Origin: an uncultured Actinomycetes bacterium
GTDB lineage: Bacteria > Actinomycetota > Thermoleophilia > Miltoncostaeales > Miltoncostaeaceae
Length of the DNA: 6,441 nt
Reading direction: 5' to 3'
Assembly (NCBI GenBank): GCA_903866425.1
Contig: CAIPNN010000251.1
Span: forward strand, 1-6,441
The position numbers and the translations under genes are program-made. Shown in pieces: positions 1 through 5,111 of this stretch; position 1 is the first letter of the stretch; the number at the start of each line of letters is the position of its first letter. The notes under the pieces are model-generated. The model was not told the origin of the DNA, ran no database searches, and was given only the letters and a program-made list of their open reading frames with translations.

Positions 1-1
1 C

Positions 2-250
2 AAGTTCTGCAAGCTCAACTTCGGCGTCACCTTTCCCATGCTGCACATGGCGAAGGTGACCGGGCCGAAAGCGATCCCCCTGTTCCGCGGACTGGCCGCC
101 CCATCATGGAGCCGCCAGCCCGAGTGGAATTTCAACAAGTACCTCGTTGACCGCAAGGGCCGGGTGGCCATGCGGTTTCCGTCATCCATCACTCCCGATG
201 CGCCCGAGATGACGCGGGCGGTCAACGCCCTGCTGGCCGAGAAGGCCTGA
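2..250 (+). CDS. Glutathione peroxidase family protein, C-terminal part (5' end outside window)
   Basis: This is the last 82 residues of a thioredoxin-fold peroxidase that reduces hydrogen peroxide or organic hydroperoxides with thiols. The open frame enters from the left edge. The first visible ATG, at base 38, is internal, because family sequence already precedes it: FCKLNFGVTFP matches the conserved 'FCxxxYGVTFP' segment. Further on, PEWNFNKYLVD (fragment residues 40-50) matches the family's 'WNFxKFLVD' motif. Its Trp42 and Asn43 correspond to the Trp and Asn of the Cys-Gln-Trp-Asn catalytic tetrad. The peroxidatic Cys and the Gln lie upstream of the window. The segment between 'PLFRGL' and the WNF motif is short, as in compact monomeric bacterial and plant-type enzymes. 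No signal peptide or cofactor preference can be judged from this fragment. The product is probably a cytoplasmic antioxidant enzyme and more likely uses thioredoxin than glutathione, which is a family-level inference. The gene converges on the protease gene at 296. Confidence 0.93.
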   Translation, partial: KFCKLNFGVTFPMLHMAKVTGPKAIPLFRGLAAPSWSRQPEWNFNKYLVDRKGRVAMRFPSSITPDAPEMTRAVNALLAEKA

Positions 251-257
251 ACACCGC

Positions 258-312
258 CACTGGTCGACCCCCCGGGCCACGTGCGGCCCTCGGGATCAGC
301 GCCGCACCAGTG
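258..312. terminator. Nested inverted repeats at a convergent gene junction, possible bidirectional terminator
   Basis: Outer arms CACTGGT (258-264) and ACCAGTG (306-312) are perfect 7-bp complements. Inside them, GGGCC (274-278) and GGCCC (285-289) form a 5-bp stem with a 6-nt loop. This stem can be extended by three more G-C pairs (271-273 with 292-294) if two bases bulge. The structure sits between the peroxidase stop (248-250) and the protease stop (296-298), and its right arm enters the protease 3' end. No T-tract follows on either strand, so it is not a classical intrinsic terminator. A terminator role is inferred from position. Confidence 0.4.
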
Positions 313-2524
313 TGGTCGACTGCCGCACCTCCGCCAACTGGGCCGCACCCGCCTGCGAGGCGACGATCACCGTGGTGCGCACCCGGCCAAAGCGGGCAAG
401 CAGACCGCGCGCCTCCCGTGTCAGCGGCACCGACACCCTGCCCGTCCAGGTTCCCGGCAGCGTGACGCGTGCGGTGCCAAGGGAGACCCAGCGCACCCGC
501 TTGCCGCCCTCAGTGCCCGCCCGCATGCGCAGGGCGACCGATACCGCGCACTTCGCGGTGCTGGGCTGCTCACAGGTGACGGGCACGGAGGCACGGGTAC
601 CACCGGGGCGAACGGCGATGGCGGACCCCACGCGAAGCCTGAGTGCCGTCCTGATGGATGCGGCGGGCGTCGCGGGTGCAGCGGGTGCAGCGGGTGACGG
701 CACCGATGCCAGCGCGGCGTTGACGTCAACACGGCCCCCGGTGACCACCTTGCCTGCGAGCGATGGTGTGGGCACCGCGGTCGACATCAGGGCCTTCTTC
801 AGCTCGACCGCAGTGAGGTCGGGGTTCTTCGCCAGCAGAAGGGCCGCGGCACCCGTGACATGCGGTGTCGCCATCGATGTGCCGCTCATGAACTGGTAGC
901 TGCCACCCGTCGGCTGGTCGACGATGCACTTCACCTCCGGATTCAGGATTGCCACGAAGACGGGGTCGGCACCCTGCGCGCTCTGCACGACGACTGCGAG
1001 TGCCACTCCGGTCTGCCCGGCGATCTCCGAAAGGTCCACCTTCCAGGGGGTGAAATACCTCTGCGTGTCACCCGCGGTCACGCTTGCGGGAAGGACATTC
1101 CACGTCGGATCGCTGGTGGTCTTGTACATCAGGGCCACGGCCTGGTTCTGGGTGGAATCAAGGCTGGTCGCGATCCCCGCACTCATGCGGCACGACCGGC
1201 CGACGGGAGTGAAGGTCCCCGGTGCCTCGATCACCCAGTCGTCGAGCCCAATTCCTGCGCCGGGCGTCTGGGCCAGTTCCACGTAGTTCAGGCCGCCACC
1301 CAATGTCTCGAACGTCCACTTCGCAGCGGGGGTCTGCGTCCAGCCGACCGGCCGGGGCGGCGTCGCTCCGTTCGAGGTCACCGCCGGGGCGTACACGGTG
1401 GTGAAGTTGGGCACGGTGCTCTGGATGTTCACACCGGGCGCGGCGACATCAACGGTCGTCGCCCCGTAGTTGGAGAAGCTCGCCAGCCCACCGCTTGCAT
1501 CAAGGGCGGCGACGCACAGCACGTTGGGGAGAGGGACGTTGCAGGGGTCCTGCGGCATCACATCGTTGTCGGTGCCGTCGTTCCCGGCCGCAACGACAAA
1601 GAGTGTATTCGGGTTCGCCTTGATGGCATCGGTGCTCGGCTGCAGGTCGTCGGGCCCGCCGAGGCTGAGGTTGACCACGCGTGACCTCGGTCCGGCATAC
1701 GCCATCGCCTCGAGCTGCCCCGGACACGAGCCGGCGAAGTCGCATGCACGCACGGTCGTCATCCCGGCGGTCCAGTTGACGCCCGTCACGCCCAGGCCGT
1801 TGTTGCCCACCGCACCGATGGTGCCGGCGACGTGCGTACCGTGGGAAAGCTGGTCCGCGACGGCGAGCGGGTCCAGTTCGCCGTGGACATCGGGAACGAA
1901 GTTGCGGTCATTCGCAGTACGGAGGTTGGCTGCGAGGTCGGGGTGCTCAAGCACGACCCCCGAGTCGACCACCGCCACGGGGACATCCGCGGACCCCCGG
2001 GTGGTTGCCCAAGCACCCATGGTCCCGAGATCAAACCCGGCAGTACCTGTGAACGGCGTGGGGGCCTGCACCTGCTGGCCGGTGTTGCTGAGACCCCACA
2101 GGTTCGGAAAGAGCGGATCGTTCGGCGTGGTGTCAAGCGTCGCCGGCACGGCGGGTACCGCCCATCGCACGTCTGCGCGCGCGTCGAGCCTGCGGGCCAC
2201 GGCCTCTGGGCGTGCGCTCTCGTCCACCCGAACCCGCCACACGCCCGGGAGCCCCTCCACCGCACGCGCGCCCTGCGGCTGGGCACCCGCTGCGTCGAGG
2301 ACCGCCGACCGGGCACCAGACTGCGCGCGCACCGGGGTTCCTGCAGCAAACCTCACCAGCACCTCGTTCACCACGGGTCGCAGGCCGGAGGGGGTGGCCA
2401 CCATCGCCACCGGCCCGATCGACTGGACAGAGGCGGGGGCTGCGGTCGCCCCGACTGGTACCGCAATCGCCGCGGAGGCGACGACAACGGCGGCGATCGT
2501 GCCACGGCGTGGCTGGCGATTCAT
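296..2524 (-). CDS. Secreted subtilisin-family (S8) serine protease with an inserted domain and a C-terminal beta domain
   Basis: This is a 742-residue exported endopeptidase. Residues 1-29 look like a Sec signal peptide: basic MNRQPRR, a hydrophobic Ala/Val core, then an ATAA cleavage region. Residues about 50-125 are a prodomain (VNEVLVRF...), probably removed on activation. The catalytic domain opens with the thermitase-like PNDPLFPNLWGL. The triad is complete: Asp187 (VAVVDSG), His228 (SHGTHVAGT) and Ser550 (SGTSMATPH). The oxyanion Asn315 is in VVAAGNDG, and SLGG (287-290) lines the substrate pocket. About 170 residues (371-541) are inserted between DVAAPGVNIQST and the serine motif, where simple subtilases have only a short loop. 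A Pro/Ala linker (about 609-624) leads to a C-terminal beta domain (625-742) with a Cys651/Cys659 pair. The protein has eight cysteines, all in the exported part, which could form four disulfides. No LPXTG motif or C-terminal membrane segment is visible, so the product is probably released. The start is backed by GGGAG 5 nt upstream. Substrate is unknown. Confidence 0.95.
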   Translation of the reverse strand: MNRQPRRGTIAAVVVASAAIAVPVGATAAPASVQSIGPVAMVATPSGLRPVVNEVLVRFAAGTPVRAQSGARSAVLDAAGAQPQGARAVEGLPGVWRVRVDESARPEAVARRLDARADVRWAVPAVPATLDTTPNDPLFPNLWGLSNTGQQVQAPTPFTGTAGFDLGTMGAWATTRGSADVPVAVVDSGVVLEHPDLAANLRTANDRNFVPDVHGELDPLAVADQLSHGTHVAGTIGAVGNNGLGVTGVNWTAGMTTVRACDFAGSCPGQLEAMAYAGPRSRVVNLSLGGPDDLQPSTDAIKANPNTLFVVAAGNDGTDNDVMPQDPCNVPLPNVLCVAALDASGGLASFSNYGATTVDVAAPGVNIQSTVPNFTTVYAPAVTSNGATPPRPVGWTQTPAAKWTFETLGGGLNYVELAQTPGAGIGLDDWVIEAPGTFTPVGRSCRMSAGIATSLDSTQNQAVALMYKTTSDPTWNVLPASVTAGDTQRYFTPWKVDLSEIAGQTGVALAVVVQSAQGADPVFVAILNPEVKCIVDQPTGGSYQFMSGTSMATPHVTGAAALLLAKNPDLTAVELKKALMSTAVPTPSLAGKVVTGGRVDVNAALASVPSPAAPAAPATPAASIRTALRLRVGSAIAVRPGGTRASVPVTCEQPSTAKCAVSVALRMRAGTEGGKRVRWVSLGTARVTLPGTWTGRVSVPLTREARGLLARFGRVRTTVIVASQAGAAQLAEVRQSTTLVRR
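672..695. repeat. Short 9-bp tandem repeat encoding the protease Pro/Ala linker
   Basis: GCGGGTGCA occurs at 672-680 and 681-689, followed by a partial GCGGGT at 690-695. Read on the - strand it encodes the PAAPAAPA part of the linker between the catalytic and C-terminal domains of the protease. Linker-coding microrepeats of this kind can change length by slippage. Confidence 0.7.
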
Positions 2525-2529
2525 GAGTG

Positions 2530-2534
2530 CTCCC
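2530..2534 (-). promoter_or_regulatory. Ribosome binding site of the S8 protease
   Basis: On the - strand GGGAG lies 5 nt before the ATG at 2522-2524. It supports this start, which also gives a proper signal peptide. No convincing -35/-10 pair was recognised in the 135-bp gap upstream (2525-2659). Confidence 0.65.
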
Positions 2535-2612
2535 GACGGAAGGGGGTGCGGGTGAACGTATCAGGCAATGCAGTTGGCACCGGCCAGTGCACCCGGTCGG
2601 CCTGCGGAGATC

Positions 2613-2648
2613 CGGCGCACCGCACCCGACGTCCGGTCGCGTGCGCCG
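2613..2648 (-). terminator. GC-rich hairpin downstream of the SDR-GMC operon, possible terminator
   Basis: CGGCGCAC (2613-2620) and GTGCGCCG (2641-2648) form a perfect 8-bp stem. Within the 20-nt interior, CGAC (2627-2630) can pair with GTCG (2636-2639). On the - strand the hairpin begins 11 nt after the GMC oxidoreductase stop codon (2660-2662), where a transcription stop would be expected before the protease gene. No T-run follows, so it may work with Rho, act only as an mRNA 3' stabiliser, or be a chance feature of GC-rich DNA. Confidence 0.45.
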
Positions 2649-2659
2649 ACTGCGTCATG

Positions 2660-4180
2660 TCAGGCAGCCGGCGGCGGGGATACCGCGGCAGATCCGTAAC
2701 CCGTGCCGGTGAGGAACTCCGCGCCCAGCTTCTCGGACAGCGCGATGACCGCCAGGTGCGTGTTGGCCGACGGCACGCGCGGGATGACCGAGGCATCCAT
2801 GCACCACACGCCGTCGAGGCCGCGGATACGGCCCTCGCCATCGGTGACCGCCATGGGGTCGGATGCGAGCCCCATGCGCAACGACGCCACGGGATGATGG
2901 AAGGTCTCGACCGTGCGAAGCGCGTGGTCGGGGTCGTCCAGGTTGGGCCACTCATCAAGCAGGTCGGCAAGCGGCTTGGTGCGGGCGACGGCCAGCAACT
3001 CGCGGCCGGCGGCCACCGCCAGGTCGCGGTCGCCCGCCTCTTCCATCCACCCCATGTGCAGCACGGGCTGATCCATGGGGTTGGTCGACTGAATGCCCAC
3101 GCGCCCGGTGCGCCCGCGCGAGTCGGCCACCTGCACGTTGATCTCGCTGATGCGGTGCCCGCCATCCACAAAGCCCACGTAGGGCATCACCTGGAACAGG
3201 CGCTCCTCGTCATTTACCTCGGCCTTCGAGGTGAGCAGTGCCTGAATCCACGGGTGCGGCCACTGCGGGATGTCACTGCCGATCCAGAAGCGGTACGAGA
3301 TCTTGGGGTGGTCCTGCATGCCGCGGCCGACCCCCGGCAGTTCGTGCACCACCTTGATGCCGTGCGGCGTGATGGCATCGGCGGGGCCAACGCCGGAGCG
3401 CAGCAGCACGGTCGGACTCTGGTAGGTGCCGAGGCACAGGATGACGTGGTCGGCCTCGTAGGTGACCCGCTCGCCCGTGTCTTCACGGATGGCCTCAAGG
3501 CCGGTGGCCCGGGTGCCGTCGAGTACCAGCCGATCGACCCGCACACCCACCTCGAGCGTGAGATTGTCGCGCGAGAGTGCCGGGTCGAGGTAGTGGTCGG
3601 CGGGTGTCTGGCGCTTGCCGTCGCGCATGTTGAACGGCGTGGGGCCGATACCCACCGCACCCGGGGCGTTGTGGTCGGGCACCCACGCGTGGCCGCGTGC
3701 CACGGCCGCCTCGGCAAACCGCTCAATGAGCGGGTACCAGGTGTCGCGCGGGTGGCGCGCGATGGGGATTGGCCCATGGTCACCGTGGTACGGCTCGCTG
3801 CCGAAGTCGGTGTCGGTCTCGATGAACCGGAACCACGGCAGCATGGTGGCCCAGTCGAGCCCGGGGGCAAAGGCCGCCCAGTCGTCGTAGTGCTCGGGCA
3901 GGCCACGCAGCGCGATGGCCGCGTTGGTGATGGACGAGCCACCCACCACGTGGCCGCGGGGCACGTGCACGCCACGGGGGGATGCCCCCGCCTGCGCGGT
4001 GAAGCCCCAGTCGTGGGTTTCCTTGATGATGCGGTACGCGTGCGAGAGCTCGGGCGGCCACTCACCGGCGCGGTAGTGCGGCCCACTCTCGAGCAGCACC
4101 ACATCGATGCCGGGGTCAGCCGACAGCCGCGCGGCCAGCACACATCCGGCGGTTCCTGCTCCGGCGATGACGACGCGCAT
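2660..4180 (-). CDS. GMC family FAD-dependent oxidoreductase (alcohol dehydrogenase/oxidase type)
   Basis: This is a 506-residue flavoenzyme of the glucose-methanol-choline family, oxidising an alcohol to a carbonyl. The N-terminus is an FAD Rossmann motif, GAGTAG (7-12), followed by the ribose-binding acidic residue in VVLLESGP. GMC signature 1 is RGHVVGGSSITNAAI (75-89), the flavin-proximal QDH motif is near 289-291, and signature 2 is GTYQSPTVLLRSGVGP (251-266). The active-site pair is His429 (HHPVASLRMG) and His475 (SANTHLAVIALSE). The position that is His in enzymes with covalently bound FAD, such as choline oxidase, appears to be Thr here, so FAD is probably non-covalent. There is no signal peptide, so it is probably cytoplasmic. 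A longer start at 4222 is in frame, but it would overlap the upstream gene and precede the Rossmann fold by 14 atypical residues. The ATG at 4180 has GGAGG 9 nt upstream. It lies 16 bp after the SDR gene, so the two are probably co-transcribed. Substrate is not identifiable. A link to the MftG-like branch is possible but unproven. Confidence 0.94.
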   Translation of the reverse strand: MRVVIAGAGTAGCVLAARLSADPGIDVVLLESGPHYRAGEWPPELSHAYRIIKETHDWGFTAQAGASPRGVHVPRGHVVGGSSITNAAIALRGLPEHYDDWAAFAPGLDWATMLPWFRFIETDTDFGSEPYHGDHGPIPIARHPRDTWYPLIERFAEAAVARGHAWVPDHNAPGAVGIGPTPFNMRDGKRQTPADHYLDPALSRDNLTLEVGVRVDRLVLDGTRATGLEAIREDTGERVTYEADHVILCLGTYQSPTVLLRSGVGPADAITPHGIKVVHELPGVGRGMQDHPKISYRFWIGSDIPQWPHPWIQALLTSKAEVNDEERLFQVMPYVGFVDGGHRISEINVQVADSRGRTGRVGIQSTNPMDQPVLHMGWMEEAGDRDLAVAAGRELLAVARTKPLADLLDEWPNLDDPDHALRTVETFHHPVASLRMGLASDPMAVTDGEGRIRGLDGVWCMDASVIPRVPSANTHLAVIALSEKLGAEFLTGTGYGSAAVSPPPAA

Positions 4181-4189
4181 GCGAATCCC

Positions 4190-4194
4190 CCTCC
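4190..4194 (-). promoter_or_regulatory. Ribosome binding site that decides the GMC oxidoreductase start
   Basis: On the - strand GGAGG (within GGAGGGGGATT) precedes the ATG at 4178-4180 by 9 nt. It sits in the 16-bp gap after the SDR stop codon (4197-4199). This favours the 506-residue start over the in-frame ATG at 4220-4222, which lies inside the SDR coding region. Confidence 0.8.
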
Positions 4195-4196
4195 AG

Positions 4197-4958
4197 TTAC
4201 GCGGCGGCCAGGCGCCCGCCATCGACGAGCATCACCTGACCGGTCATGAAGCCCGCGGCGTCTGACAGCAGGAACACGATGGGCCATGCGGTCTCGCCAA
4301 CGGTGCCGACGCGCCCGATGGTGGTCTTGCTCACGAACTTCTCTGCCAGGGCCGGGTTGGTGTCCATCATCTGCTGCACCATCTCGGTGGTGATGGTGCC
4401 GGGGGCGATGGAGTTGACGTTGATGCCGCTGGGGCCGTACTCCACGGCCATGGTGCGCGTCATGGCGTCGAGCGCCGCCTTGGTGGCGTTGTAGGCCACC
4501 AGGTTGGGCAGGCCGGCAAACGCGGCGATTGACGACAGGTTGACGATGCGCCCGCCCTTGCCTGCGGCAACCATCGCCGGGAGTGCCGCACGGGCAAAGC
4601 CGGCAGCCGCGCGCAGGTTGACGGTGAGAATCTGGTCCCAGTCGTCATCGGTGGTCTCGGCCGTGGGGGCGTAGGCCGGCGAGATGCCCGCGTTGTTCAC
4701 GAGCCCCCAGAGGTCGCCGAGTTCGGCGGCCACGGCAACGGCCTCGGCCTGCACCGCAGGGTCTTCCACCGCGCCCACCACCACGCGGTTCGGGCCGGGC
4801 AGCGAGTCGGCAACTGCCTGCAGATCGTCGGCTGATCGGGCGACAAGCACCACGCTGCCACCCGATTGCGATACCGCCCGGGCGGTGCCTGCGCCGATAC
4901 CGCGGGATGCGCCGGTGATGATGACCACGCGGCCTTCGAGCGAGAAAGGAGTGTCCAT
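4197..4958 (-). CDS. Short-chain dehydrogenase/reductase (classical SDR, FabG-like)
   Basis: This 253-residue NAD(P)-dependent oxidoreductase has the length usual for classical SDRs and interconverts an alcohol and a ketone or aldehyde. Visible motifs in order: TGASRGIG cofactor loop (15-22), NNAG (88-91), Asn114, Ser143 (IVNLSS), and Tyr156 with Lys160 (YNATK). The catalytic Asn-Ser-Tyr-Lys tetrad is therefore complete. The C-terminal APGTITTEM and GQVMLVDGG are typical of the family. Arg41 after the second beta strand (VVLVARS) and Arg19 in the glycine loop suggest NADP(H), which is an inference. There is no signal peptide and no insert of the kind seen in mycofactocin-dependent SDRs. It is the first gene of an operon with the GMC oxidoreductase. 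The ATG at 4956-4958 gives a normal N-terminus, but no good Shine-Dalgarno sequence precedes it, so it may be leaderless or weakly initiated. Its substrate is unknown. FabG-type 3-ketoacyl reduction cannot be excluded, but no fatty acid synthesis genes are nearby. Confidence 0.94.
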   Translation of the reverse strand: MDTPFSLEGRVVIITGASRGIGAGTARAVSQSGGSVVLVARSADDLQAVADSLPGPNRVVVGAVEDPAVQAEAVAVAAELGDLWGLVNNAGISPAYAPTAETTDDDWDQILTVNLRAAAGFARAALPAMVAAGKGGRIVNLSSIAAFAGLPNLVAYNATKAALDAMTRTMAVEYGPSGINVNSIAPGTITTEMVQQMMDTNPALAEKFVSKTTIGRVGTVGETAWPIVFLLSDAAGFMTGQVMLVDGGRLAAA

Positions 4959-5008
4959 ACCCGTGAGGGTACCCCCGGGCGCCGCTGCAGGGGTTTCTGC
5001 CGATGTCC

Positions 5009-5022
5009 GGGGCGATCGTCCC
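5009..5022. promoter_or_regulatory. Near-perfect 14-bp palindrome, candidate operator
   Basis: GGGGCGATCGTCCC is symmetric around AT at 5015/5016 with a single mismatched pair (5012/5019). It lies centrally in the divergent control region, where a dimeric regulator could act on both transcription units. No regulator gene is in the window and no known operator consensus was recognised. Confidence 0.3.
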
Positions 5023-5064
5023 TGTACCGCCCGTTCCCAGTATGCGCGAGGGCCCCTTCGCCCC

Positions 5065-5070
5065 TACAAT
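5065..5070 (+). promoter_or_regulatory. -10-like element for the acyl-CoA dehydrogenase gene
   Basis: TACAAT matches the TATAAT consensus at five of six positions and stands out in very GC-rich surroundings, 41 bp before the ATG. No good -35 hexamer is visible 16-18 bp upstream, so an activator or alternative sigma factor may be involved, or the match may be coincidental. Confidence 0.4.
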
Positions 5071-5111
5071 CCTCGGAAATCGCGCGACCCGACCCCGAGG
5101 TATCAGAGCCC

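Larger units (their letters stand above)
4959..5111. promoter_or_regulatory. Divergent intergenic control region between the SDR-GMC operon and the acyl-CoA dehydrogenase
   Basis: These 153 bp separate two outward-facing transcription units and must hold both promoters. Visible elements are a -10-like TACAAT (5065-5070) for the rightward gene, a near-palindrome (5009-5022), and GGGTACCC (4967-4974), 8 bp upstream of the SDR start codon. For the leftward operon only a weak candidate was seen: TTGTAG (complement of 5064-5069) and CATACT (complement of 5039-5044), with a long 19-bp spacer. The promoter assignments are tentative. Confidence 0.6.

Noticed and set aside
1470..2555. A 361-codon open frame on the + strand opposite the protease N-terminal half
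   Set aside because: It is a shadow frame of the protease. The Ser/Pro/Thr/Arg-rich translation has no domain.
4181..4222. Longer GMC oxidoreductase start at 4222
   Set aside because: It would add 14 residues ahead of the FAD-binding strand and overlap the SDR gene. The ATG at 4180 has a strong ribosome binding site at correct spacing.
1832..4249. An 805-codon open frame on the + strand across the protease and GMC oxidoreductase genes
   Set aside because: It lies antisense to two genes with complete family motifs. Its translation is rich in Arg, His and Gly with no recognisable domain, as expected for opposite-strand frames in GC-rich coding DNA.
4197..4958. The SDR as a mycofactocin-dependent nicotinoprotein
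   Set aside because: The Rossmann region after the second strand has ordinary length with no insertion, so it reads as a classical dissociable-cofactor SDR.
4866..5111. Upstream extension of the acyl-CoA dehydrogenase frame
   Set aside because: The extension overlaps the SDR gene antisense and crosses the promoter region. Family homology begins at MLSYAFTEEQ (5112).
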